A stretch of 64,000 nt of DNA from DASYTH01 sp035762905 (GTDB lineage Bacteria; Actinomycetota; Actinomycetes; Mycobacteriales; Pseudonocardiaceae), in contig NZ_DASUCC010000171.1 of assembly GCF_035762905.1 (NCBI RefSeq), positions 4,569 to 68,568 on the forward strand. The letters are read 5' to 3'. Positions 1 to 13,100 of this stretch are shown here, piece by piece; position 1 is the stretch's first letter; every line of letters begins with the position of its first letter. The translations under genes and the position numbers were made by a program. The notes beneath the pieces were generated by a model. That model was not told the DNA's origin and searched no databases. It saw nothing but the letters and a program-made list of their open reading frames with translations.

Positions 1-3000
1 TCCGACGAGCTGACCCTGCCGTTCGACCTCAGGCGCGGCCCACTGACCCGGGCGGTGCTGGTGCGACTCGCGGCCGCCGACCATGTGCTGATGCTCAGCC
101 AGCACCACATCGTGACCGACGGCTGGTCGGTCGGCGTGCTCGTGGACGAACTCGGCCGGCTGTATGCCGCCCAAACCCGTGGCGGTAAGGCCATCCTGCC
201 CGACCTGCCGATTCAGTACCCGGACTTCGCCGCGTGGCAACGCTCTGCGCTGTCCGACCCAGCCATGGCCCGAGATCTGGACTACTGGCGAGAAAAGCTG
301 GCCGGCATCCAGGCGCTCGAACTGCCGACCGACCGGCCCCGTCCCCTCCTGCGAACGAGTTCCGGCGCGATCCACCGGGCCTGTCTGCCTCCCGGGCTGC
401 TCGGGCGGCTGACAGCGATCAGTCAGGAACACGACGCCACCGCGTTCATGATGCTGACCGCGGCCGTGCAGGTGCTGTTCGCGCGCTACAGCAACCAGCG
501 GGACATCTCGGTGGGAACGGCGGTCGCCGGCCGCGGCAGAGCCGAACTGGAGAACCTGGTCGGCTTCTTCGTCAACACCCTGGTCCTGCGCTCCCGGGTC
601 GAGCCCACCCAACCGTTCACCGAGTTCCTCGGTGACGTCCGCGAGACCGTGCTGGCGGCGTTCTCCCACGGCGACGTGCCCTTCGACCGGATCGTCGAGG
701 AGTTGCGACCCGAACGCGATCCCAGCCGGACGCCACTCGTGCAGGCCTTGGTCGTGCTGCAGACCGGGATGGTCCGACCGCACGAGGCCGGCGGCTTGCG
801 GATCACCGAGCACGATCTGCCGCGTCCTTCGGCCAGGTTCGACCTCGTCGTCGAGTTCTGGCCTCGTGGCGACTCGATGGACGTGGCGATCGAGTACAAC
901 ACCGACCTGTTCGACGCGGCGACCGTGGAGCGGATGACGGGCCACCTTCTGGTGTTGCTGAAGGGAATCGTCGCCCATCCGGAACGGCCGCTTGCGCGGC
1001 TTCCGCTGCTGAGCGACGCCGAGTCGCGTCAGGTGGTCATGGAGTGGAACGACACCGCGCGGAATGTGCCCGTGGCGACGTTGCCGACCCTGTTCGAGGC
1101 CCAGGTGGTTCGGACCCCGGATGCTATCGCCCTGGCCTGCGACGACGTCCGGCTGTCCTACGCGGAGCTCAACGAGCGGGCCAACCGGTTGGCGCACCTG
1201 CTGATCGGGCGCGGCGCCGGTCCTGAGCGATGTGTGGCGTTGGCACTGCCGCGATCGGCGGATCTCGTCGTCGCGGCCATGGCGGTGCTGAAGGCCGGCG
1301 CCGCGTACCTGCCGATCGACATCGCCTACCCGGCGGAGCGGATCAGTCTGATCCTCGATGACGCCCGGCCGGTGCTGGTGTTGACAACGAAGGAGGTCAG
1401 CGACCGAATTCCCGACCGGGAGGACGTGGCTCGGCTGGTCCTGGACGAGCCGATGGTCAGGGAGGCACTTGCCGCCAGCCCGGCCGCTGATCCGACGAAC
1501 GGCGACCGGATGCGTCCGCTTTCGGCGGCCAATGCGGCTTACGTGATCTACACCTCCGGTTCCACCGGCCGGCCCAAAGGGGTCGTCGTCGCGCACCAGA
1601 GCGTGGTCGATCTCGCGGCCTGGGCGGCGACCGAGTTCGGTGAATCCGGCCTGTCGTGGGTGGTGGCGTCGACCTCGCTCACCTTCGACGTGTCCGTGTT
1701 CGAGATCTTCTGTCCCCTGGTCGTCGGCGGAACCGTCCAACTCGTGCGCGATCTGCTGGCGCTCGGCGAGGGTGTCGTCGCCGGACGCGCCAGCCTGATC
1801 AGCGGGGTTCCTTCGGCATTCGCGCAGTTGCTCGCCCACGGCGCGTTGCCGGTCACCGCGGACACCGTCGTGTTCGCCGGTGAGGGCCTTCCGGCGAAGT
1901 TGGTTCGAGACATCCAGGTCGCGCTGCCCGGCTGCCGGGTCGCCAACATCTACGGGCCGACCGAGGCGACGGTGTACTCGGCCGCCTGGTACTCCAACGG
2001 TGCTGACCGGCAGCGGCCGCCACCCATCGGCCGCCCCATCGCCAACACCACCGCCTACGTGCTCGACTCGTCGCTGCAACCCGCCCCGGTCGGCGTCCCC
2101 GGCGAGCTTCACCTGGGTGGTCGCGGCCTGGCCCGCGGCTACCTCGAGCGGCCGGGCCTGACCGCTGACCGCTTCGTCGCCGACCCGTTCGGTGCGCCGG
2201 GCGCGCGGATGTACCGCACCGGGGACGTGGTGCGGTGGAGCTCAACGGGCGAGCTGGAGTACCTCGGGCGCCTGGACCACCAGGTGAAGATCCGTGGGTT
2301 CCGGATCGAGCTCGGCGAGATCGAGGCCACTCTGCTCGGCCACGCGGACGTCGCGGAAGCGGTCGTGGTCGTGCGACAGGAGGAGTCCGGACACAAGCGG
2401 CTGGTCGCCTATGTCGTCGCGCCGGCCCTGGACGTTGCCGAGCTGCGCGACTTCGTTGGCCGGACGCTGCCGGACTACATGGTTCCCTCGGCGTTCGTCG
2501 CCCTCGGCGAGTTTCCCCTCAACCCCAGCGGGAAGTTGGACCGCGCCGCTCTGCCGGCACCGGACTTCGGCGCGGGCCGGACCGGCTACGCGGAACCCAG
2601 GACCGATGTGGAGCGGGCGCTCGTCCAGATCTGGGCCGAGGTGCTCGGGTTGCGGCGGGTCGGCGTCCAGGACAACTTCTTCGGGTTGGGTGGCGACTCG
2701 ATCCTGAGCATCCAGGTGATTTCCCGGGCGCGCCAGGCGGGCCTCACGGTGCTGTCGAAGGATCTGTTCCTCCATCAGACCGTCGCCTCTCTCGCTCCCC
2801 ACGTGTCGCAGGCGCGGACCGTGGCGGTCGACCAGGGGCCGGTGGCAGGCCCGGTCCCGTTGACACCGATCCAGCACTGGCTGTTCCGGACCCGGACGAT
2901 CCGGCCGGAGCACTTCGACCAGTCGCTGGCGGTGGAGCTGGCCGACGATGTCGATCACGCGGCACTTCGGGTCGCGTTGCACACCGTGATCACCCACCAC

Positions 3001-4110
3001 GACGCGCTGCGCCTGCGGTTCGAGGTCGTGGCTGGTCAGTGGTCGCAGCACAACGCGTTGTCCGAGTCGGCGGACGTTCTTGAGGTACGGCAGCACTCCG
3101 AGGTGAGTACGGCCGGGCCGGTGAGCTTCGACCTCGATCGAGGGCCGTTGCTCAAGGCGGTGTTGTTCGGCGGCGGTGCGCGGCCGGTGTTGTGGTTGGC
3201 CGTGCATCACCTGGTGGTGGACGGCGTGTCCTGGCGGATCCTGCTGGAGGACCTCGACACCGCCTATCGGAACGTCGCACTACCGCCGAAGACCACGTCG
3301 TTTCAGGACTGGTCGGTCAAACTCACCGAGCACGCGCGCGGCGGCGGATTCGACGACGAGCTGCCGCACTGGGAGATGACCGCACCGGCGGACGGTGACG
3401 GGCCGGACGTCGTCGCCTCGACGCGATCGGTGTCGGTGGGGTTGAGCGCCGAGGAGACCAGGGCCCTGTTGCAGGATGTTCCCGGGGTGTACCAGACGCA
3501 GGTCAACGACGTGTTGTTGGCGGCGTTGGGTCGGGTGCTGGGCCGGTGGACCGGTCGCGACCGGGTTGTGGTGGATCTTGAGGGGCACGGTCGTGAGGAC
3601 CTGCTGGCGGGTGTGGATCTGTCCCGCACGGTCGGGTGGTTCACCAGCATGTTCCCGGTGACGCTGGAAGCGTCGTCCGGCGATTGGGGTGCGGCCGTGA
3701 AGGCGGTCAAGGAGCGGTTGCGTTCGATACCGCGCCGGGGCCTGGGCTACGGCGCGCTGCGCTACCTCACCGGCCAGTTGCCGCATCCGCCCACGCCGCC
3801 CGTGCGGTTCAACTACCTCGGTCAGGCCGACTGGGTGGCCGAAGGCGCCACCCTCTACCGTGGCATCCACAGTGGACTAGAGCTGAACGAGGACCCGGCC
3901 GCGACACGTACCCACACGCTCGACATCGTCGGCAAGGTCGAGCGGCGGCTCTTGGAGTTCACCTGGTTCTACTCGGAGAACGTGCATGACGAGGGCACGG
4001 TCCGGGCGCTGGCCGAGGAGTTGCTCTCGGCGTTGCGGGAGATCATCGCGCACTGCGCCCTTCCCGGGGTGGGTGGCCGCACACCGTCGGACTTCCCGTT
4101 GACACGGCTC
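1..4110 (+). other. NRPS module 1: (C)-A-T-E, substrate unassigned, D-residue
   Basis: The partial C domain has the LCL look (HHIVTDGWS), so the preceding residue is expected to be L or the chain start. Aligning the A domain by eye to GrsA gives pocket code D-V-F-S-V-A-I-V-Y-K. I do not recognise this code and make no substrate call. The E domain (FNYLGQ and EGHGRE motifs present) predicts a D-residue. Confidence 0.8.
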
Positions 4111-7100
4111 GACCAGGCCACTGTGGATCTGCTGGTCGGCGACGGCCGCGCCGTCGAGGATGTCTACCCGCTCACGCCGGCACAACGGGGAATGGTGTTC
4201 CACGGGGTCTCTCAGTTCGACCAGAGCGTCTATTTCCAGCAGTTGACGTTCGTGCTCGACGGTGTCCCCGATTCGGAGATCCTGGCGCGATCCTTCCAGC
4301 GCATGGTGGATCAGAATCCCATTTGTCGCAGCAATGTCGTGTGGGACGGCGTGGACGAACCCGTGCAAGTGGTCATGCGCGACGTCGCACTGCCGACGAC
4401 CTTCCTCGACTGGACCGGGCTGGCCCAGATAGATCGCGAGCAGGAACTCGCCCGTTTCCTGGCCGCCGATCGCGCCGAGGGACTGGATCTCGGCTCCGCT
4501 CCGTTGATGCGGCTCGCGTTGGCGCGGCTGTCCGCCACCGAGGTCGCGGTGTTGTGGACCTTCCACCATGTGCTGCTGGACGGGTGGAGCATCTTCGGTG
4601 TCCTCGCGGAGGTGTTCGCCGCCCACTTGGCGTTGACCGGTGGCCAGCAGTCAGAACCGGTGCGCCGCCGGCCGTTCCGCGACTACCTGCGGTGGTTGTC
4701 CGACCAGGATCACGACGCGGCCGAGTCGTACTGGCGGGGCATCGTCGCGGACCGTGATTCGCCCACGCCACTACCTTATGACCGCCATCCCGTGGATGCC
4801 CATCACGCCGAGTCCGCCGAAACGGTGGGGGCGACCCTGCCCGTCGAGACGACCGAACGGTTGCGAGCGGTGACGCAACGGGGCGGCTTGACGTTGAGTT
4901 CGTTGGTGCAGGGTGCGTGGGCCCTGGTGCTGTCGGCCTACAGCGGGCACCGGGACGTGGTGTTCGGGACGACGGTGTCCGGTCGTCCGGCCGAGTTGGC
5001 CGGTGTGGAGTCGATGGTCGGCATGTTCATCAACACCATCCCGACCAGGGTGAGCGTCCGCCCGGCCCAGCGCCTGCCGGACTGGCTGGCGGACCTGCAG
5101 TCCGGGCTGGCCGAAGCCCAGCGGTTCGGTTTCGTCTCGCTGGCCCGGCTGCAGAAGGCCGGCGGCGTCAACCTGTTCGACAGCATCGTCGTGGTGGAGA
5201 ACTATCCGATCGACGAAGAGGCCGCCGCGTCGCAGGGGTTGCGGCTGCGCGAACTGTCGGCCGTGGAGACGACGAACTATCCGCTGAGCGTGATGGTGGT
5301 TCCGGGACGGCGGTTGTCGGTCGACTTCGGTTACGACCCGGCCTTGTTCGACCGCACGACGGTCGAGCGCCTGGTTCAGCACTTCGTGCTGGTGCTGGGT
5401 GGCATCGCCGACGACGTGGATCGCCGGGTGTCGGAACTCCCGGTGTTGACCGCCGCCGAACGGCATCGGGTGGTCGTGGAGTGGAACGACACAGCCCACG
5501 AGCTCCCGCCGGCCACGGTGTCGAGTTTGTTCGCCGAACGGGTTCGGCTCGCCCCGCAGGCGACCGCCCTGACCTCGGACGCGGGATCGCTCAGCTATGC
5601 CGAGCTGGACTCGCTGGCGAATCGGTTGGCGCACCGGTTGATCCGCCTGGGTGTGCGGGCGGAGGGTCTGGTCGGTGTGCTGATGGAGCGATCGATCGAG
5701 GTCGTGGTCGCCGAGTTGGCGGTGGTCAAGGCGGGCGGGGCCTACGTTCCGGTGGATGTGCGCGCTCCCGCTGAGCGGATGCGCGCCATGCTGGCCGGTG
5801 TGTCGATGCTGCTGGTGGACAAGCGGTGGGCGCAGACCGGAAACAAAATCCACGGTGGACATCGCATTGTCGTCGACGAGGACAGGTCACTGTCCGAGGA
5901 GTCGACCGATCCGCCGATCGTGGTTATCGATCCGGAAAACCCGGCATACGTGATGTACACGTCGGGGTCGACCGGTACCCCGAAGGGTGTGGTGGCGCGT
6001 CAGCGGGACGTGGTCGCGCTCGCTCGGGACCGCCGGTTCCGAAGTGGCGGGCACGAGTGCGTGCTGCTGCACTCGCCGCTGGCCTTCGACGCCTCGACCT
6101 ACGAGCTGTGGGTGCCGCTGCTCAACGGTGGCCGCGTGGTGCTCGCACCGCCGGGCGATGTGGATGCCGATGTGTTGCGGCGGATGGTCGGCGAACACGG
6201 GGTGACCGGACTGTTCCTCACCTCCGGGCTGTTCCGGATGGTGGCCCAGGACGGACCGGGGAGCCTCGACGGCGCCCACGAGGTGTGGACCGGCGGGGAG
6301 GTCGTTCCGGCCACCGCGTTGCGGCGGGTGTCGACCGCCTGCCCGGGACTGGTCGTGGTCGATGTCTACGGCCCGACGGAGACGACCACCTATGCCACGC
6401 AGCGGAGCATGATCGGCGCCGACGCGGTACCCGATGTGGTGCCGATCGGGCGTCCGCTGGACAACGTGCGGGTATACGTGCTGGACGACGCGTTGCGGCC
6501 GGTCCCGGTCGGTGCGCCGGGCGAGTTGTACATCGCCGGTGCCGGGTTGGCCCGCGGGTATCTGGGTCAGCCGGGACTGACGGCGCAGCGATTCATGGCC
6601 TGCCCGTTCGCCGCTGCCGGCGAACGGATGTACCGCACGGGTGACGTGGTCGAGTGGACCACGGACGGGGAACTGGAGTTCGTGGGCCGGACCGATGAAC
6701 AGGTGAAGATCCGCGGATTCCGGATCGAACTCGGTGAGATCGAGGCCGCGCTGCTGCGCCACGCCGATGTGGCCGAGGCGGTCACGGTCGTGCCGGACGA
6801 AAGCGCCGGCCGCAAACGGCTGGTCGCCTACGTCGTGCCTTCGCCAGGGTCGGTCCCCGAGACCGGCGCGCTTCGGGAGTTCCTGAACGCGACGCTGCCG
6901 GATTACATGGTGCCCTCGGTGTTCGTGCTGCTGGACCGGTTGCCGCTGAACGTCAACGGCAAGCTCGACCGCGGCGCGCTGCCCGAGGTCGACTGGGCCG
7001 GGCTGGCGAGCGCGGGCGATGTGGCGCCACGCGATGCCGCGGAGACGGAGTTGGCGAGGATCTTCGCCGAGGTTCTGCGGCTGGAGCGGGTGGGGGTCGA

Positions 7101-10100
7101 AGACGACTTCTTCGAGCTGGGTGGCGACTCCATCCTCAGCATCCAGGTGGCGTCCCGGGCGCGCCAGGCCGGCTTGAACGTACTGCCCCGGGACCTGTTC
7201 CGGCATCCGACCGTGGCCACGCTGGCGGCCAGTGGCGTCAACGCCACGGCAACGACCGTCAGCCAGGGCCCGGTCACCGGGGACGTGCCGCTGACCCCTA
7301 TCCAGCACTGGTTCTTCGAGAGCCAGACCACGCATCCCGAGCACTTCAACCAGTCGATCCTCACCGAGCTTGAGCGTGGCGTCGACCTGGCCGCGGTTCG
7401 GAGTGCGCTGGGCGCGGTGCTGGCCCACCACGACGCGTTGCGGATGCGGTTCGACCTGGCCGGCGGCCGGTGGACGCAGCAGAATGCTCCCGTCGAGCCG
7501 GTGGAGATTGTCCAGGCCCGCGATCTGTCCATGATGGACCCCGGCCGGTGGCAGCCGGCGATCGACGAGACGATCGCGGAGATCCATCGGAGTTTCGACC
7601 TGAGCCAGGGGCCGTTGCTCCGGGCGGCGTGGTTCGACCTCGGTATCTCGCACCGCCCGTTGCTCTTCCTGGCGGTGCACCATCTCGTGGTCGACGGGGT
7701 GTCCTGGCGGATCCTGCTGGAGGACCTCGACAGTGCCTACCGAAATGTCGCACTCCGGCCGAAGACGACCTCGTTCCGTGACTGGGCGACTCGTCTGACC
7801 GACCACGCGCTCGGTGGCGGGTTCTCCGATGAGCTGGCGCACTGGGCAGCGGTGACCGCCGATGTAGAACCGGCGTTGCCGGCCGATGATCACGGCGACA
7901 ATACCGGTGGGTCGACGCGCGAGGTCGTGTTGCGGCTCGATGGCGAGGAGACCAGGGCGTTGTTGCAGGACGTGCCCGGGATCTACCGGACGCAGGTCAA
8001 TGATGTCCTGCTGAGTGCGCTGGCGCGGGTGCTGTCGCAGTGGACGGGGAGGGAGCGGGTTCTCGTCGACCTCGAGGGGCACGGCCGCGAGGAGTTGTTC
8101 GACGATGTGGATCTTTCCCGCACGGTCGGGTGGTTCACCACCATGTTCCCGGTGGCGCTGGACGCCGGTTCGGGTGACTGGGGTTCGGTACTGAAAGCGG
8201 TCAAGGAACAGTTGCGTGCGGTTCCCGGACGCGGCCTGAGCTACGGAGTCCTGCGTCATCTCACCGGTGCCGCATTGCCGGTCTCCGGGGGACCGCCTCA
8301 GATCAGCTTCAACTACCTCGGCCAGTTCGACTGGACCGCCAGTGGCGACAGCGTGTTCCACGACATCCGGGGTGGCGTCGGCGGAGCGGCCGGGCCGCAG
8401 GCGGCTCGACCACATCTGCTTGATGTCGTGGGTCGGGTTGAGCACGGCGCGCTGGAGTTCACCTGGTACTACTCGAACAACCGGCACCGCGAGGCGACTG
8501 TTCGGCGGTTGGCCGAAGGAATGATCCAAGCACTTCGTGAGATCATCGCGCACTGTGCGACGCCGGGGGCCGGTGGCCGTACGCCGTCCGACTTCCCGCT
8601 GGCCGGGCTCGACCAATCGGTCGTGGATCAGGTGGCGGGTGACGGTCGTTCCGTTGAGGACGTCTATCCCCTGACCCCGATGCAAGCCGGCATGGTGTTC
8701 CACAGCTTGATGGACACCAGATCGGGTGCCTACTTCAACCAGGTGCGTCTTGAGCTGTCCGGTGTCGGTGACCCCCGAGCCATGGGGGCCGCCTGGCAGC
8801 GAGTCATCGATCGCACCTCGATCCTGCGCAGCAGCGTGCTGTGGGACGGTGTCGCCGAACCCCTGCAGGTGGTGCGGCGGGACGTGGTGTTGCCGGTTCG
8901 CTACCTTGACTGGACACAGTGGTCGCAGCCGCGGCGGGAGCGGCAGCTGGCCCGGGTTCTTGCCGACGACCGGGACGAAGGGCTTGATCTCGCCGAGTCA
9001 CCGCTGATGCGCCTGATCGTGATCACGACGGCACCCGACGAGATCCTGCTGGTATGGACATTCCACCATGTGTTGCTCGACGGGTGGAGCGCCGCCCAGG
9101 TGTTCGCGGAGGTGTGCGAGCAGTACGCGGCGATCACCGCCGACCGGCAGCCGGAACTTCCGGCCAGGCGGCCGTTCCGCGATTACATCGAGTGGCTGTC
9201 CACCCGGGATCTCAAAGAGGCCGAGGAATACTGGCGAGCGGTACTCGGCGACGTCAAGTCCACCACGCCGCTGCCGTACGACGGCAAGCGCGGCGAGGAA
9301 CATCAGACCCGATCGTCGGCCACCGTTCGCATGACCATGTCGACCGAGAAGTCCGCGCGGTTGCGGGCCGCGACGCAGCGGAACGGTCTGACGTTGAGCA
9401 CGATGGTTCAGGGGGCCTGGGCCGTGCTGCTGTCGGCCTACAGCGGTCAGCGGGATGTGGTGTTCGGGACGACGGTCTCGGGCCGGCCGGCCGAGTTGCC
9501 CGGCGTGGAGCCCATGGTCGGCATGTTCATCAACACCGTGCCGACCAGACTGGACGTCCAGGGTGAGAAGAAGCTGATTCCCTGGCTGCGTGACCTTCAG
9601 GCCAGCCAGGCCGAGTCGCGGCGGTTCGACTTCGTTTCCCTTGCCCAGCTCCAGAAATGGTGCGGCACCAACCTCTTCGACAGCATCGTGGTGTTCGAGA
9701 ACTACCCGTTCGATCCGGACGCGGTGGCCGCGCACGGAATCGGTCTGGTGAAGTCGCAGGACGAGGAGCCGACCAACTATCCGCTCACCGTCGTGGTGAG
9801 CCCTCGCGGCGAACTGTCCGTTCGGCTCGACTACGACCCGACGCTGTTCGAGGCCGCCACGGTGGAGCGGATGGCGGCCAACTTCGAAGCTTTGCTGTCC
9901 AGCATCTCCACCGACAGTGACAGATATCTGCGCGAGTTCGACGCGGTGTCGCCGGCAGAGCGCCACCGGGTGTTGGTTGAGTGGAACGACACCGGTCGCG
10001 GGGCATCGCCGGCGTCCGTTCCCGAGGTGTTCGCCGCTCGGGTGACCCGGGCCCCGGGGTCGGTCGCGGTGGTGTCGGACGGGTTGTCGTTGACCTATGC

Positions 10101-13100
10101 GGAGCTGGATGCGTGGTCGAACCGGTTGGCACATCGGCTGGAGCGGTTGGGGGTCGGCGCCGAGCAGCGCGTGGGTCTGCTGATGGAACGGTCTGTCGAT
10201 GTCGTCGTCGCCGAGCTGGCGGTGCTGAAGATCGGCGGGGCGTACGTTCCGGTGGACCTGCGCGCTCCGGCGGATCGAATGCGGGCGATCCTGACCGAGT
10301 CCGGTGCGTCGACCCTCATCACCGACCGGGCCTGGCGGGAGACGGCGTCGTTGGTGCACAACGGTCCCGTCGTCCTCGCCACTGGTCTCGACGATGAGTC
10401 CGCCCAGTCTCCTGACGTGACGGTCGACCCGGACGGGCTGGCCTACGTGATGTACACGTCGGGGTCGTCGGGTGTGCCCAAGGGCGTGGCGGTGTGCCAC
10501 CGTGACGTCGTCGGGCTTGCCGGGGATGGCCGTTTCGCCAACGGTGCGCATGATCGGGTGCTGTTGCATTCGGCGGCGGCCTTTGACGCGTCGACCTATG
10601 AGGTGTGGGTTCCGCTGCTGACGGGCGGCCGGATCGTGGTGGCGCCCGAAGGTGATGTGGACGCCGAGGTGTTGCGGGGGATGGTTTCCCGGCACGGTGT
10701 GACGGCGGTGTGGCTGACGGCGGGGCTGTTCCCGGTGATGGCGCAAGATGATCCATCGTGCTTCGCGGGTGTGCGCGAGGTGTGGACCGGCGGGGACGTC
10801 GTCCCAGCCGACGCGGTGCGCCGGGTGCTCGATGCCTGTCCTGGGCTGGTGGTGGTCGATGGCTACGGTCCCACGGAGACGACCACGTTCGCGACCGCCT
10901 ATCGCGTACCGAGCGTGGTGCCGGACATGGTGCCGATCGGCCGGCCGCTGGACGGTATGCGGGTGTATGTGCTTGATGGCGGTTCGGGGTCGGTTCCGAT
11001 TGGCGCTCCTGGGGAGTTGTTCATCGCGGGCGCTGGCGTCGCTCGCGGGTATCTGGACCGTCCCGGGCTGACCGCCGAGGCCTTTGTCGCCGACCCGTTC
11101 GGGCCACCCGGCGGCCGGATGTACCGAACCGGCGATGTGGCGCGATGGACGGTCGACGGGACGGTGGAGTTCGTCGGCCGAATCGACGATCAGGTCAAGA
11201 TACGCGGTTTCCGGGTCGAGCTCGGTGAGATCGAGACGGCCCTGATCGGGCACGAAGACATCAGCAAGGCCGTTGTCATCGCACGCCAAGGCCGGTCTGG
11301 CGTCAAACGACTCGTGGCCTATGTCGTCCCCGCCACCACGGACGGCATCGACACCGAAGAACTGCGGCGGCAGGCGGGCGTGCTGCTGCCGGACTACATG
11401 ATCCCGTCAGCGTTCCTGGTATTAGACGAGCTGCCGTTGACCCGCAACGGAAAGCTCGACCGAGACGCCCTGCCCGCACCGGACTTCCAAAGCACGCTCG
11501 GGAAGCATGTTGCGCCACGCAATGACGCCGAGGCCGAGTTGGCGCGGATCTGGGCTGAGGTCCTGGGGGTGGAGCGGGTTGGCGTCGAGGACGACTTCTT
11601 CGAGTTGGGCGGCGACTCGATCCTGAGCATCCAGGTCGTCTCCCGAGCGCGTAAGGCCGGTTTCGGCATGACGCCGAGAGACCTGTTCCGCTACCTCACC
11701 ATCGCGGAGCTGGCGGCCAGCGTGAGCGAGGTCGTCACCGAGACGATCGACCAGGGCATGGTGAGCGGCGACGTGCCGTTGACCCCCATCCAGCACTGGT
11801 ACTTCGAGATAAATCCTGAGCACCCCGATCACTTCGACCAGTCGGTGCTGGTCGAACTGCGCGGCGGACTGAGCGAGGAAGCGCTGCGCGGTGCCCTGGC
11901 CGCCGTAATCGCCCACCATGATGCGCTGCGAATGCGATTCCACCTGGTTGACGGCCGGTGGACCCAGCACAACACCCAGGTCGGGTCGGCCGAGTTGCTC
12001 ACGGTGCATGACCTGTCCGGTGTGGCCGGTGAAGAGTCGGAGGCGGCGATCGCCTCGGTCGCGGCCGCGGTTCACCCGAGCTTCGACCTCGCTTGGGGGC
12101 CACTGCTCAAGGCTGTGCTGTTCGACTTCGGTGGTCGCCGGTGGCCCGTGTTGTTGCTGGCCGTGCATCACCTGGTGGTGGATGGCGTGTCGTGGCGGAT
12201 CCTGTTCGAGGATCTCGACACGGCCTACCAGCAGATCGCTCGAGGTGACACCGCTGTGCTCGAGCAGAAGACGACCGCGTTCCGGGACTGGGCGTTGCGG
12301 CTGACAGAATTCACGCGCGGCGGTGGGTTCGACGATGAACTGACGTACTGGGCTGACGTCGCGAGCCAGAACGATCTCGGGTTGCCGGTGGATCACGCCG
12401 GTCGCAACACGGCTTCCTCGACGCGATCGGTGTCGTTCGGTTTGAGCGCCGAGAAGACCAGGGCGTTGTTACAAGATGTTCCCGGGGTGTATCGGACGCA
12501 GGTCAACGACGTGTTGCTGGCGGCGTTGGGTCGGGTGTTGGGTCGTTGGGCCGGCCGTGACGGGGTTGTGGTGGATCTCGAGGGGCACGGCCGTGAGGAC
12601 GTGCTGGCGGGCGTGGACCTGTCCCGCACGGTGGGGTGGTTCACGACCATGTTCCCGGTGGTGTTGGACGCCGGTCCGCAGGACTGGGGCTCCATGCTGA
12701 AGTCGACGAAGGAGAGGTTGCGTTCGATTCCGCGCCGTGGCTTGGGATATGGCGCTCTACGCCATCTCGCCGACGGTGAGGACCAGGCCGAAACCCCCCT
12801 GCCGCCGGTCAGCTTCAACTATCTGGGCCAGTTCGACTGGACCACCCTCGGCAAGGGCCTGTTCCACGAGATGCTGGGCGGCCTTGGATCCGACATCAGC
12901 GACGACGCCGCTCGCGGCCACCTGCTCGACATCGTGGGAAGTGTCGACGACAAGCGTCTGGAGTTCACCTGGTACTACTCGGAGAACGTCCATTCCGAGG
13001 ACACGATCCGCGTACTGGCCGAGCAGTTGGTAGCGGCCCTGCTGGACATCATCGAGCACTGCACCGAACCGGGCGTGGGCGGCCGCACCCCGTCCGACTT

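Noticed and set aside
5887..8703. A 938-codon open frame on the minus strand inside the first synthetase
   Set aside because: It lies opposite conserved A, T, E and C domains, is rich in Arg/His/Gln/Pro, and shows no motif. Long antisense frames are expected in GC-rich NRPS genes. The same holds for 8998-11289 and 24234-26045.
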